NCBI RefSeq assembly: GCF_000307875.1
Contig: NZ_AJLS01000134.1
Coordinates: 1-43,747 of the forward strand
Source: Neobacillus bataviensis LMG 21833
Lineage (GTDB): Bacteria; Bacillota; Bacilli; Bacillales; Cytobacillaceae
DNA length: 43,747 nucleotides
Reading direction: 5' to 3'
Shown here: positions 7,608-16,254 of the stretch, in pieces
Layout of the letters: the number at the start of each line of letters is the position of its first letter
Position numbering within the stretch: the first letter of the stretch is position 1
Notes under the pieces: generated by a model
Seen by the model: the letters and a program-made list of their open reading frames with translations, nothing else
The model's database searches: none
What the model was told of the DNA's origin: nothing
Translations under genes and position numbers: made by a program

Positions 7608-8624
7608 ATGGAAAAAACCATTATTAAAGATAAATTAAATAGACCGTTACGCGATTTAAGAATTTCTGTCATTGATCGCTGTAATTTCCGCTGTCAATAC
7701 TGTATGCCCGCTGATCAATTCGGCCCGGATTTTGAATTTCTACCTAGAAGTGCCTTGTTAACCTATGAAGAGATTGAACGTTTAGGAAAAATATTTGTCA
7801 GTTTGGGTGTAGAAAAAATCCGCTTAACCGGCGGTGAGCCACTCATGCGTAAGGATATGCCGATTCTTGTCAAAAAACTTTCTGCAATTGAAGGTTTAAG
7901 TGACATCGGCTTAACAACAAACGGTGTCCTTCTTCCGAAAGTAGCCAGTGAGTTAAAAGCAGCGGGCCTTAAAAGAGTAAATGTCAGCCTTGATACGTTA
8001 AATGATGAATTGTTTGGTCAAATTAACGGTCGCGGGGTAGGCACTGGACCTGTATTGGAAGGCATTGAAGCAGCTAAACAAGCAGGCCTTGGGGTTAAAA
8101 TCAACATGGTTGTCAAAAAAGGGTTAAATGATACAGAAATCATCCCAATGGCTGAATACTGTAAAAAGCAAGGTTTAGAGCTCCGGTATATCGAGTTCAT
8201 GGATGTTGGCGCAACAAACGGCTGGAAGATGGATGATGTCGTTACTAAAAAACAGATCTATCATTTATTAAAAGAGCATTTCGAAATGGAACCGGTTGAC
8301 CCGGCTTATTATGGGGAAGTGGCAAAGCTCTATCGTTATAAAGATGCTGACGTGAATGTTGGGTTTATTACATCTGTTTCTGAATCTTTCTGCTCAAGCT
8401 GCACGCGTTCACGCCTGTCGGCAAATGGCCAGATTTTTACCTGTTTATTTAATGGCAATGGCCACGATATCCGGAACTTCATGAGAAATGGGGCAACCGA
8501 TGAGCAAATTGCTGAGCGGATTACAGCCATTTGGAATGGCCGTGATGACAGATATTCAGATGAAAGAACTGCCGAGACACACAAAACACGTAAAAAGATT
8601 GAAATGTCCTATATTGGCGGCTAA
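7608..8624 (+). CDS. moaA: GTP 3',8-cyclase MoaA (molybdenum cofactor synthesis)
   Basis: The 338-residue radical SAM enzyme converts GTP into 3',8-cyclo-GTP, the first step of molybdopterin synthesis together with MoaC. The N-terminal cluster motif is C25-x3-C29-x2-C32 ([10 protein letters not shown]), followed by [12 protein letters not shown]. The C-terminal substrate cluster is [20 protein letters not shown]. The start at 7608 follows GGAG by nine bases and agrees with the usual family start; earlier in-frame TTG (7584) and ATG (7593) codons are less likely. It stands alone; moaB, moaC, moaD and moaE are not in the window. An Fnr box upstream predicts anaerobic expression. Confidence 0.93.
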   Translation: MEKTIIKDKLNRPLRDLRISVIDRCNFRCQYCMPADQFGPDFEFLPRSALLTYEEIERLGKIFVSLGVEKIRLTGGEPLMRKDMPILVKKLSAIEGLSDIGLTTNGVLLPKVASELKAAGLKRVNVSLDTLNDELFGQINGRGVGTGPVLEGIEAAKQAGLGVKINMVVKKGLNDTEIIPMAEYCKKQGLELRYIEFMDVGATNGWKMDDVVTKKQIYHLLKEHFEMEPVDPAYYGEVAKLYRYKDADVNVGFITSVSESFCSSCTRSRLSANGQIFTCLFNGNGHDIRNFMRNGATDEQIAERITAIWNGRDDRYSDERTAETHKTRKKIEMSYIGG

Positions 8625-8647
8625 CCCCTCTCGCGAGAGGGGTTTTT
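8625..8647 (+). terminator. Terminator of moaA
   Basis: A perfect 18-bp palindrome (CCCCTCTCGCGAGAGGGG) begins directly after the moaA stop codon and is followed by five T. Confidence 0.9.
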
Positions 8648-8655
8648 ATGTGCGC

Positions 8656-8683
8656 AAAAAAGCCCGCTTGTGATTAGCGGGCT
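8656..8683 (-). terminator. Terminator of ric
   Basis: On the minus strand AGCCCGCT pairs across a seven-base loop with AGCGGGCT and is followed by a run of six T. It lies just beyond the ric stop codon. Confidence 0.85.
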
Positions 8684-8691
8684 ACTGATTA

Positions 8692-9390
8692 TTATGCGAT
8701 ATAACGAGGGAATAATATATTGTTTTCAAGATGAACATGCATGAAGGTTAATCCTTCTAATGCTTCCAAGCGTGCATAAACTAAACGGTACGTACCACAA
8801 GCATCTAATGGAAGTTCAAAGTCTGATGTTACTTCACGGATTTGTCGTAAAATTTCTCCCGCATGGTCGTGTTCTTTTTCAAGCTCGACTATCATATTAA
8901 TGGCTTCTTCACGATTTTCAACTGTACCATCGGCAAGCTGTTTAATTAACGGGAATACGATGGCTTCCTCTTTTTCCATATGCTCAATTAATTCTTTTTT
9001 GAACTCATAAAACAGTTCATTCACTTTTAATAGTTCTGGATGGTTGTCACCATGTACACGTGATACCTTCGTAACATATGGGCTAAGATTCATTAGCTCT
9101 TCTTCCGATACACGATGATAATTTGAAATGACATGATCGATGATGGTGTTTGAATCTGAATCAGTCCAAACTTCAACATCTTTCTCAGTGTTTTCATATT
9201 TTTCAAAAACAACTTTTAATTCATCTAAAAGATTATCCATAATAAGGCCGTTTTGAGCAACTGCAAGGGATAACGGAATGTTTCCGCCACAGCAGAAATC
9301 GATGCGGTTCTTTTTGAATACGTCACTTGTTTTTGGTAATTCGTTCACAATATCTTTAACTAATGAATTTTCGGTAATAGTGAAAGTCAT
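8692..9390 (-). CDS. ric: Iron-sulfur cluster repair di-iron protein (Ric/ScdA/YtfE family)
   Basis: The 232-residue cytosolic protein repairs Fe-S clusters damaged by nitric oxide or oxidants. Its N-terminal ScdA_N/DUF542 domain includes the signature RIDFCCGGNIPL with C33-C34. The rest is a hemerythrin-like four-helix bundle with the His and Glu ligands of a di-iron centre (HRVSEEELM, HPELLKVNELFYEF, HMEKEEAIVFP, EHDHAGEILRQI, FMHVHLENNILFP). An AGGAGG site precedes the ATG. Its promoter has a near-perfect Fnr box, placing it in the anaerobic regulon where NO is produced from nitrite or nitrate. Confidence 0.93.
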   Translation of the reverse strand: MTFTITENSLVKDIVNELPKTSDVFKKNRIDFCCGGNIPLSLAVAQNGLIMDNLLDELKVVFEKYENTEKDVEVWTDSDSNTIIDHVISNYHRVSEEELMNLSPYVTKVSRVHGDNHPELLKVNELFYEFKKELIEHMEKEEAIVFPLIKQLADGTVENREEAINMIVELEKEHDHAGEILRQIREVTSDFELPLDACGTYRLVYARLEALEGLTFMHVHLENNILFPRYIA

Positions 9391-9435
9391 GGTATTTGCC
9401 TCCTAGAATTTTCATGTTAATTAACTTCTGACTCC

Positions 9436-9478
9436 ATCATAATTGAAAATGAATCTTAATTAGGTGACCTACATCACA
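9436..9478 (-). promoter_or_regulatory. Predicted Fnr class II promoter of ric
   Basis: On the minus strand the box reads TGTGATGTAGGTCACC (9478 to 9463), one change from TGTGA-N6-TCACA. The -10 TATGAT is at 9441-9436, giving a start near 9429 and a box centre at exactly -41.5. Confidence 0.78.
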
Positions 9479-9512
9479 CATCCGCTATGATTTTTTATTT
9501 TTTCCTTCAGTT

Positions 9513-9555
9513 TGTGACATTTGATATGTTTGCAAGGTTTTTATAGGCTTATAAT
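9513..9555 (+). promoter_or_regulatory. Possible Fnr class II promoter of moeA-mobB
   Basis: A perfect half-site TGTGA (9513-9517) starts a degenerate box whose right half is ATATG. A perfect TATAAT follows at 9550-9555, placing the box centre at exactly -41.5 from the predicted start at 9562. The right half is poor, so support comes from the shared spacing and from context. Confidence 0.45.
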
Positions 9556-9617
9556 GAATAGTAGTCGATTACTATTTATACATAGTATAAAATTGAATGT
9601 TTTAAGGCAGGAGCTGA

Positions 9618-10889
9618 ATGAAATTGATAGAAAGAAGAAAACCGATTCCGATTGGGGAAGCAGTGCAAAAAATTATGGAATATCAATTACAAGGTTTAAC
9701 GGAATATGTTTCGATAAATGAAAGTTTTGGCCGCTTTTTATCAGAGGATTTAATGGCAACCAGCGATGTGCCACACTTTGATCGGGCACCATATGATGGC
9801 TTTGCCGTCAGATCGATTGATACACGAGAGGCATCGCAGTCCAACTCGGTCGAATTTGAAGTGATTGACCATCTTGGAGCCGGAATGGTTTCACCAAAGG
9901 TTGTCGGGCAAAATCAAGCTGTCCGTATTATGACAGGGGCGATGATGCCAGAGGGAACAGATGCGGTCGTCATGTTTGAAGTCGCAAAAGACTACGAGAA
10001 AAATGAATCGCCGTATATGTCGATTAAACGAAGTTTTAACAAAGGTGACAATGTTTCCTTTGCAGGGGAAGACGCAAAAGAAGGTGAAGTGTTAGTAAAA
10101 AAAGGTACATTGATTAATCCGGGCATTCAAGCCATGCTGGCGACTTTTGGCTATAAGGATGTTCCAGTTGCAAAAAAACCGGTTGTCGGGTTATTTGCGA
10201 CCGGAACAGAGCTATTAGAGGTGGATGAGTCGTTAGTTCCGGGGAAAATTCGCAACAGTAATTCTCATATGATTGCTGCACAAATTGAAAGAGTTGGCGG
10301 CATTGTTCAATACTTTGGAAAACTCCCGGATGAGTTCGACACATGCTTTGATGCGGTAAAAGACGCATTAACCAAAGTGGATTTATTAATTACTACCGGA
10401 GGAGTATCCGTTGGCGATTTTGATTACCTGCCAGCTATTTATAAAAAGCTGGGTGCAGAGGTTTTCTTTAATAAAGTGGCGATGCGCCCTGGAAGTGTGA
10501 CGACAGTTGCAGGATACAAAGGGAAAATCCTCTTTGGTCTTTCCGGTAATCCTTCTGCATGCTATGTAGGCTTTGAATTGTTCGCGAGACCAATTATCAG
10601 AAGGCAGCTTTTTTCGAAAAAGCCACATTTAAGGAAAGAAAAGGCAGTACTAGAAGTGGACTTTCCGAAAGCCAATCCATTTACAAGGTTTGTCCGCAGC
10701 TCTACGTTTATCGAGGATGGCAGGCTAAAAGCAACGCCAAGCGGTCTGGATAAATCAAACATCATAATGAGCCTAGCAGGTGCCAATTCATTGATGATTC
10801 TTCCCGGCGGCACAAGAGGTTTTTCAGCGGGTGACGATGTAGATGTTCTATTACTTGAGGACCAGGTTGGCAGTGAGTGGCCTTGGTAA
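9618..10889 (+). CDS. moeA: Molybdopterin molybdenumtransferase MoeA
   Basis: The 423-residue enzyme inserts molybdate into adenylylated molybdopterin, the last step of Mo-cofactor synthesis. Family marks are SDVPHFDRAPYDGFAV in domain I, RIMTGAMMPEGTDAVV, the MoCF domain with LLITTGGVSVGDFDYLP, and GLSGNPSACYVGFELF. The length is normal. The ATG follows AGGAG with short spacing. mobB overlaps its end by 13 bp in another frame, so the two form an operon. The upstream promoter has a possible Fnr half-site at the activating distance. Confidence 0.93.
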   Translation: MKLIERRKPIPIGEAVQKIMEYQLQGLTEYVSINESFGRFLSEDLMATSDVPHFDRAPYDGFAVRSIDTREASQSNSVEFEVIDHLGAGMVSPKVVGQNQAVRIMTGAMMPEGTDAVVMFEVAKDYEKNESPYMSIKRSFNKGDNVSFAGEDAKEGEVLVKKGTLINPGIQAMLATFGYKDVPVAKKPVVGLFATGTELLEVDESLVPGKIRNSNSHMIAAQIERVGGIVQYFGKLPDEFDTCFDAVKDALTKVDLLITTGGVSVGDFDYLPAIYKKLGAEVFFNKVAMRPGSVTTVAGYKGKILFGLSGNPSACYVGFELFARPIIRRQLFSKKPHLRKEKAVLEVDFPKANPFTRFVRSSTFIEDGRLKATPSGLDKSNIIMSLAGANSLMILPGGTRGFSAGDDVDVLLLEDQVGSEWPW

Positions 10890-11425
10890 GACCGGTTATT
10901 TTTCAGGTGGTGGGTTATCAAAACAGCGGCAAAACAACGATTACATCCAAACTGATTGAAACACTGACCATCCAAGGCTTAAAAACAGTGACTATTAAAC
11001 ATCACGGACATGGCGGCAGGCCGGATGTGGCCGGACAAAAGGATTCAACAAAACATCTGTCAGCAGGTGCGGTTGCATCCCTAGTTGAGGGCGGTGGCAG
11101 ATTGATTCTACATGCTGAGCAGTGTGAATATGGTCTTAATGAACAAATAGAATTGATGCAATTTTTTCATCCAGATGTCATTTTAGTGGAAGGGTATAAG
11201 TGGGAAGGTTATCCAAAGCTTTTATTGATAAGCGACAAACAGGATTTACCCTTAGTAGACCAGGTGAACAATGTTCAAGCTGTGGTGTATTGGAAGGAGG
11301 AGATGAACGTTCTCATTTACTCTAAATTGGATGTGCCGTCCTTTCACATATCTGATGAAGCAGCCATTGGCTGGGCTGTTGAATTCATAGAGAAACTTGT
11401 TCCTAAAATGGATGAAAAAGAGTGA
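10877..11425 (+). CDS. mobB: Molybdopterin-guanine dinucleotide biosynthesis adaptor MobB
   Basis: The 182-residue GTP-binding protein starts with a GTG inside the end of moeA and carries the P-loop VVGYQNSGKTTITSKL near residue 17. The segments TIKHHGHGG and VILVEGYKWEGYPKL are typical of MobB, which works with MobA to attach GMP to the cofactor. mobA is not in the window. The 13-bp overlap with moeA indicates translational coupling. Confidence 0.9.
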   Translation: MALVRPVIFQVVGYQNSGKTTITSKLIETLTIQGLKTVTIKHHGHGGRPDVAGQKDSTKHLSAGAVASLVEGGGRLILHAEQCEYGLNEQIELMQFFHPDVILVEGYKWEGYPKLLLISDKQDLPLVDQVNNVQAVVYWKEEMNVLIYSKLDVPSFHISDEAAIGWAVEFIEKLVPKMDEKE

Positions 11426-11433
11426 CAAATTGT

Positions 11434-11465
11434 TGAAAACAGAAGGCGAAAGCCTTCTGTTTTCA
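11434..11465 (+). terminator. Terminator of moeA-mobB
   Basis: TGAAAACAGAAGGC pairs perfectly with its complement around a GAAA tetraloop. The downstream T run is weak because the ywiC promoter starts seven bases later. Confidence 0.75.
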
Positions 11466-11471
11466 TGAGTA

Positions 11472-11514
11472 TGTGATACTCTTCACTTTTTTTTTCTAGT
11501 TGCTATCTTATAGT
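11472..11514 (+). promoter_or_regulatory. Predicted Fnr class II promoter of ywiC
   Basis: The box TGTGATACTCTTCACT (11472-11487) has one change from TGTGA-N6-TCACA. The -10 TATAGT (11509-11514) gives a start near 11521 and a box centre at exactly -41.5. Confidence 0.8.
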
Positions 11515-11544
11515 AATGGTAAGCAGGATTAAGGAGTGAAAGAG

Positions 11545-12273
11545 ATGAAGTTATTTTTACCGAAACAACATGGTGCTTGGGCAATGTTGATCGTCCCTTT
11601 TTGGCTGGGTGTGATGGATGGAGGATTTTTGTGGCAGCATATTCCGTTTTTTCTAGGCTGGCTCTTATTGTATTTGGGAACTTATCCGATGCTCCTTTTA
11701 TTTAAAAAGAAAAAGATTCCTTTTTATACAAAATGGACGCTCATTTATATGATACCGGCCTTATTTCTCTTACTAATACCCCTCATAGAAAGGCCTTCGA
11801 TCGTTTTCTTTGGCCTTCTGATGATTCCGTTCTTTATGATAAATGCTTATTACACGTCAAGAAATCAAGACCGTGCATTTATGAATGATATAAGTGCGAT
11901 TTTTGCCTTTTCGATCGCTGGCTTAGCAAGCAGTTATTTAGGGCAGGGCGTTATTGGGCTTGAAATGATCATCTTTCCCTTTTTAACATCCGTGCTGTTT
12001 TTTATTGGCTGTACTTTTTACGTTAAATCGATGATTAGGGAAAAGAAAAATATAACATTCAAATGGATCTCATGGATTTACCACTTACTGCTAGTGATAG
12101 CATGGATTGCCTGTGGCCTTTGGATTGTTGCTATTGCTTATATTCCGAGTTTACTTCGAGCCATTTTCTTTTACGGGAAAAAGTTATCTCCAAAACAAAT
12201 TGGGATTTACGAAATTATTAATTCGGCGATTTTCTTTATTCTCATTGCGATTCAAATAAGTTTGCTAAAATAA
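11545..12273 (+). CDS. ywiC: YwiC-like integral membrane protein
   Basis: The 242-residue protein has about eight hydrophobic helices with the conserved N-terminal start KLFLPKQHGAWAMLIVPFWLG, the mark of the YwiC-like family (Pfam YwiC). The ATG at 11545 follows AAGGAG by eight bases; a GTG at 11536 is inside that site. In B. subtilis ywiC lies beside narK-fnr and the nitrate reductase genes. Here too it sits next to an fnr gene, on the opposite strand. Its biochemical function is unknown. A clear Fnr box predicts anaerobic induction. Confidence 0.88.
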   Translation: MKLFLPKQHGAWAMLIVPFWLGVMDGGFLWQHIPFFLGWLLLYLGTYPMLLLFKKKKIPFYTKWTLIYMIPALFLLLIPLIERPSIVFFGLLMIPFFMINAYYTSRNQDRAFMNDISAIFAFSIAGLASSYLGQGVIGLEMIIFPFLTSVLFFIGCTFYVKSMIREKKNITFKWISWIYHLLLVIAWIACGLWIVAIAYIPSLLRAIFFYGKKLSPKQIGIYEIINSAIFFILIAIQISLLK

Positions 12274-12300
12274 AAAATCGGTCGAAATGACCGATTTTTT
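12272..12300. terminator. Bidirectional terminator between ywiC and fnr copy 2
   Basis: AAAAAATCGGTC and GACCGATTTTTT form a 12-bp stem around GAAAT, with A and T tracts on both sides. Confidence 0.88.
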
Positions 12301-12311
12301 TATTTCTCTTC

Positions 12312-13004
12312 TTAGTCAACTTTACAAATTTCAATCGGACATTCCTCGCAATCGATCTCCCGTTTTAAATAATCTAGGTCATGGATAGTAATCGATCCTT
12401 TATCGCTGGAAATGATCCCAGCTTTTCTTAAATCGCTAAGCAGTCGATTGACGACTTCACGTGAGGTGCCGCAGAAATTGGCCAGTTCTTGATTTGTCAA
12501 AGGTAATTCAATCAAAATTCCTCTATTCGTTTTAACTCCATAACTATTACTGATTCGAATTAAGGTTGAGTACAAAGCACCTTTTTTTCCGTGGAGAACT
12601 AAATCACGAAACTTGGTTTGTGTTTTCCGGTATTGCAGACTCATCCATTTTATGAATTCAAAGGATAGAGGAAGATTTTGTGAAAGTTTTTCCTCTAGAG
12701 TATCTTTCATGATGACAGCCACTTCTCCACTTTCAATGACACGAGCGCTTAATAAATAACGAGAAGAGGGGGAGAATAAGTTTAATTCGCCAACAAAGTC
12801 ACCTTTGGAGCACATTCTTAACGTAAGTTCTCTTCCATCTGGAATAATCTTACTAATTTGTAGAATCCCACTTTGCACGATATACAATTCATCGGCTCGC
12901 GATCCTTCTTGAAAGAGAAAAGATCCTTTTTCGATTCTTTTTATATGATGAACCGTATCAAAGAGATGGGACAACGTTACGGGCATTTCTTTTACTGACT
13001 GCAT
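12312..13004 (-). CDS. fnr: Fnr-type oxygen-sensing CRP-family regulator (copy 2)
   Basis: The 230-residue protein is a close paralogue of the Fnr at 6551. It has the same beta roll, the same KTQTKFRDLVLHGKKGALYS dimer region (Asp134, probable cluster ligand), the helix-turn-helix with SREVVNRLLSDLRK and the C-terminal C219-x2-C222-x4-C227. The start at 13004 is chosen because AAAGGTGG precedes it at proper distance; a GTG at 13016 lies inside that site. Both copies share the TGTGA-reading recognition helix, so they may compete for or share targets. No Fnr box was seen in its own upstream region. Confidence 0.88.
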   Translation of the reverse strand: MQSVKEMPVTLSHLFDTVHHIKRIEKGSFLFQEGSRADELYIVQSGILQISKIIPDGRELTLRMCSKGDFVGELNLFSPSSRYLLSARVIESGEVAVIMKDTLEEKLSQNLPLSFEFIKWMSLQYRKTQTKFRDLVLHGKKGALYSTLIRISNSYGVKTNRGILIELPLTNQELANFCGTSREVVNRLLSDLRKAGIISSDKGSITIHDLDYLKREIDCEECPIEICKVD

Positions 13005-13311
13005 ACTACTAACCACCTTTACAGGTACGAATGTTTTTTGAAAAAATAAATGCCAGTCAAGGTCGGAATTGCAAGATATTACTATAATTATATTGTTAAC
13101 AAAGAATAATTAGCAATAAATGTAGAATAAGTTCATACAATCGTCAAAAACTCATCAAGTATTACTTTGGGAATTGTCTAGCTTCAGGCACCCTCCGCTT
13201 TTCTTATTTCTTAGGAAATAATGTCGATATCTGTTTGAATTTGAAAGAACTTCCTATTATGGACAAAACCAAAATGGAAACAATAAAGATGTAGATAAAG
13301 GAGGGAAGAAA
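13005..13311. other. Intergenic region fnr copy 2 / yjzC
   Basis: This gap holds the upstream region of the divergent fnr gene, a shortened dispersed repeat at 13171-13203 (listed separately) and the yjzC ribosome binding site. No further gene was seen. Confidence 0.5.
13171..13203 (-). repeat. Shortened dispersed intergenic repeat
   Basis: GAATTGTCTAGCTTCAGG at one end and CTCCGCTTTTC at the other match the two ends of the element family seen at 43700 and (in reverse) 21093. The middle is missing, so this looks like a deletion derivative. Confidence 0.5.
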
Positions 13312-13491
13312 GTGGGACAAAATCGTCAGTTTAAATCAGGAAAAAAGGCTCCGAATAATGGTATATATATTGAAATTGGTGAAACCGGAGATAATGTACT
13401 CCATCCTAAACAAATAAAGCTTAAAGCAGGAGATGCGTTCCCCGAGACATCCAATCATAACCGAGTTTGGACGTATCAGCGAAAGCCGTAA
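13312..13491 (+). CDS. yjzC: YjzC family protein
   Basis: The 59-residue protein has a GTG start after GGAGGG. The sequence VGQNRQFKSGKKAPNNG, later NHNRVWTYQRKP, is highly characteristic of YjzC, a small conserved Bacillus protein. Function is unknown. Its place ahead of the clpB-med-comZ region agrees with related Bacillus genomes. Confidence 0.88.
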   Translation: MGQNRQFKSGKKAPNNGIYIEIGETGDNVLHPKQIKLKAGDAFPETSNHNRVWTYQRKP

Positions 13492-13503
13492 GAGGTTCAA
13501 AGA

Positions 13504-13528
13504 AGTCATCCAATTCGGATGGCTTTTT
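13504..13528 (+). terminator. Terminator of yjzC
   Basis: AGTCATCC pairs with GGATGGCT (one G-U pair) around AATTC and is followed by TTTT. Confidence 0.75.
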
Positions 13529-13541
13529 CCTTGTCCAAATT

Positions 13542-13598
13542 TTACTTCTATTTAGCATTTGATTTATAATTAAATTAAATAGGTCAATAATGGTCAAA
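13542..13598 (+). promoter_or_regulatory. clpB promoter with CtsR operator
   Basis: TATAAT (13565-13570) with a weak -35 TTACTT (13542-13547, 17-bp spacer) predicts a start near 13577. Just downstream, GGTCAATAATGGTCAAA (13582-13598) matches the CtsR heptad repeat GGTCAAANANGGTCAAA with one mismatch, so CtsR should repress clpB until heat or protein stress. Confidence 0.8.
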
Positions 13599-13612
13599 AA
13601 GGAGTGAGAAAA

Positions 13613-16207
13613 GTGGACTTAAACCGAATGACGGAGCGGTTACAAAAAGGAATTATGGATGCCGAGACCCTGGCTATTCGAGAAAATCATCAGGAAATTG
13701 ATGAACCACATTTATTTTTAACGCTAATGGATCAAGAGGATAGTCTCATTGCCGCCATTTTTGAAAAGGCAGGGATGCCCTCAGAAAAGGTAAAGAAAAA
13801 TCTTTTGGATTCATTAGCCAAAAAACCTCAGGTTACCGGTAGCGGGGTTGAACAGGGAAAACTCTATATTACGGCAAAGCTGCAAAAATTATTGGTTAGC
13901 GCGGAGGAGTTTGCCTCAAAATTTGCTGATGAATATATATCGGTTGAGCATTTTTTATTAGCGGCAGCCTATGCGAATGATTCAGCAATTAAAAAAATTA
14001 TCCAGGCATTTGGTAAAACACCGGAAACTATTTTAAAAGCAATAAAAGAAATAAGGGGGAACCAAAGAGTGACATCACAAAATCCCGAAGCAGGATATGA
14101 TGCTCTTAAAAAATACGGCAGAGACCTCGTTGCCGAAGTAAAAGCAGGGAAAATGGATCCAGTTATCGGCAGGGATACTGAGATCCGGAATGTGATTCGG
14201 ATTTTATCAAGAAAAACAAAGAATAATCCAGTGTTAATCGGTGAACCGGGGGTAGGAAAAACGGCGATTGTCGAGGGTTTGGCACAAAGGATTGTCAGAA
14301 AGGATGTCCCGGAAGGCCTTAAGGATAAAACGATTTTTTCCCTGGACATGAGCTCCTTAATCGCTGGGGCAAAATTTAGAGGCGAATTTGAAGAAAGATT
14401 GAAGGCCGTTTTAAACGAAATTAAGAAAAGTGAAGGGCAAATTTTGCTATTCATTGATGAAATTCATACAATCGTTGGCGCAGGAAAAACCGAAGGGGCG
14501 ATGGATGCCGGCAATATGTTAAAGCCGATGCTTGCACGCGGAGAGCTTCATTGTATCGGTGCCACGACACTTGATGAACATAGAAAATATATTGAAAAGG
14601 ATCCAGCCCTTGAGCGCAGGTTTCAACAGGTGCTTGTCCAAGAGCCGAATATAGAAGATACGATTTCCATATTAAGAGGATTAAAGGAACGCTTCGAAGT
14701 GCACCACGGGGTGAAAATTCATGATCATGCCCTTGTGGCCGCAGCAACGCTATCAGATCGCTATATTACTGACCGTTTTTTGCCTGATAAAGCGATTGAC
14801 CTTGTCGATGAAGCATGTGCGATGATTCGCACCGAAATTGATTCCATGCCAACTGAACTGGATGAAGTGACACGGAGGGTCATGCAGCTTGAAATTGAGG
14901 AGGCAGCATTACGAAAAGAAAGTGATGAGGGAAGCAAATTAAGGCTTGGGGTGCTCGTAAAAGAACTTGCAGACCTAAAAGAACAGGCAAATACCATGAA
15001 GGCGAAATGGCTCCAAGAGAAACAAAGCATCCAGAAGGTGCAGGATAAAAGAGAGCAGCTTGAAAAGCTCCGCCGGGAGCTTCAGCAGGCAGAAGATAAA
15101 TATGATTTAAACCGGGCTGCGGAACTTCGCCATGGGCAAATTCCATTGACAGAAAAGGAACTAAAGGAATTAGAGAGTGGAGCAGCCAAGGATGACCGTT
15201 TACTTCGGGAAGAAGTAACAGGTGAGGAAATTTCAAATATCGTCTCAAGATGGACGGGGATTCCTCTTTCTAAACTTGTTGAAGGTGAAAGAGAAAAACT
15301 ACTGAAATTGGAATCCATATTGCACGAGAGGGTTATTGGGCAAAATGAAGCCGTTAACTTAGTTGCGGATGCTGTTCTTCGGGCACGTGCAGGAATAAAA
15401 GATCCAAACCGGCCAATCGGATCATTTTTATTTTTAGGGCCGACAGGTGTAGGGAAAACAGAGCTGGCAAAGGCATTGGCCGAGTCTTTATTTGACAGTG
15501 AGGAACAGATTATCCGGATAGATATGTCGGAATATATGGAAAAGCATTCAGTTTCACGTCTAATTGGTGCGCCTCCAGGTTATGTCGGTTATGAAGAAGG
15601 TGGGCAGCTGACGGAGGCAGTAAGGAGAAGGCCATATTCGGTTATTTTAATGGATGAAGTTGAAAAGGCACATCCCGAGGTATTTAATATTCTCTTACAA
15701 GCACTCGATGATGGGCGAATCACTGATTCACAAGGGCGGGTAGTAGATTTTAAAAACACCGTTATTATTATGACTTCCAATATTGGCTCACACTTCTTAC
15801 TTGAACGAAGTGAAAATGAAATTGAAATTTCAGATGGAACAAGAGAAAAAGTAATGAGTCAATTGCGAACCCATTTCCGGCCGGAATTTTTAAATCGAAT
15901 TGATGAGATCATCCTTTTTAAATCATTGTCATTAGCAGAAATAAAAAATATTGTTGTGAAAATGATGAAGGAACTGGAAAATAGGCTTAAACAGCAGCAA
16001 ATCAATATCTCTATTAGTGAGGATGCGAAGGAGTTTATTGCCGTTAATGGATTTGATCCTATTTATGGGGCAAGGCCACTAAAAAGGTATATCCAACGGA
16101 ATATTGAAACAAAGCTAGCACGTGAAATCATAGCCGGTCGCGTCTATGACCAATCGACAGTAGATATCATGATAGAAGATGGGGAAGTAGTATTAAACGT
16201 ACATTAA
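13613..16207 (+). CDS. clpB: ATP-dependent protein disaggregase ClpB
   Basis: The 864-residue class 1 AAA+ chaperone resolves protein aggregates with DnaK. Domains in order: Clp N-domain (about 1-145), AAA1 with Walker A GEPGVGKT (210-217) and LFIDEIHT, the ClpB coiled-coil M-domain (about 405-525, rich in Glu/Lys/Leu), and AAA2 with GPTGVGKT (609-616), [15 protein letters not shown] and the sensor region [10 protein letters not shown]. The M-domain length marks it as ClpB and not ClpC; no ClpP-binding loop is obvious. The GTG at 13613 follows AAAAAGGAG by eight bases; the GTG at 13604 is within that site. A CtsR operator lies upstream. B. subtilis lacks clpB, whereas B. cereus-type genomes have it here. 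Confidence 0.95.
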   Translation: MDLNRMTERLQKGIMDAETLAIRENHQEIDEPHLFLTLMDQEDSLIAAIFEKAGMPSEKVKKNLLDSLAKKPQVTGSGVEQGKLYITAKLQKLLVSAEEFASKFADEYISVEHFLLAAAYANDSAIKKIIQAFGKTPETILKAIKEIRGNQRVTSQNPEAGYDALKKYGRDLVAEVKAGKMDPVIGRDTEIRNVIRILSRKTKNNPVLIGEPGVGKTAIVEGLAQRIVRKDVPEGLKDKTIFSLDMSSLIAGAKFRGEFEERLKAVLNEIKKSEGQILLFIDEIHTIVGAGKTEGAMDAGNMLKPMLARGELHCIGATTLDEHRKYIEKDPALERRFQQVLVQEPNIEDTISILRGLKERFEVHHGVKIHDHALVAAATLSDRYITDRFLPDKAIDLVDEACAMIRTEIDSMPTELDEVTRRVMQLEIEEAALRKESDEGSKLRLGVLVKELADLKEQANTMKAKWLQEKQSIQKVQDKREQLEKLRRELQQAEDKYDLNRAAELRHGQIPLTEKELKELESGAAKDDRLLREEVTGEEISNIVSRWTGIPLSKLVEGEREKLLKLESILHERVIGQNEAVNLVADAVLRARAGIKDPNRPIGSFLFLGPTGVGKTELAKALAESLFDSEEQIIRIDMSEYMEKHSVSRLIGAPPGYVGYEEGGQLTEAVRRRPYSVILMDEVEKAHPEVFNILLQALDDGRITDSQGRVVDFKNTVIIMTSNIGSHFLLERSENEIEISDGTREKVMSQLRTHFRPEFLNRIDEIILFKSLSLAEIKNIVVKMMKELENRLKQQQINISISEDAKEFIAVNGFDPIYGARPLKRYIQRNIETKLAREIIAGRVYDQSTVDIMIEDGEVVLNVH

Positions 16208-16212
16208 ATAAA

Positions 16213-16244
16213 AAAAGGTCATCCATAGATATGGAAGACCTTTT
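16213..16244. terminator. Bidirectional terminator clpB / yjzD
   Basis: AAAAGGTCATCCAT pairs with ATGGAAGACCTTTT with one internal mismatch. It lies between the convergent genes. Confidence 0.8.
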
Positions 16245-16254
16245 CCCCTATTTT

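Noticed and set aside
10114..10975. Minus-strand ORFs inside moeA and mobB
   Set aside because: They lie wholly opposite well-supported coding sequence and resemble no protein family.
13969..15318. Several long minus-strand ORFs inside clpB
   Set aside because: They are shadows of the strongly conserved clpB coding frame, with no ribosome sites and low-complexity Ser/Pro/Leu translations.
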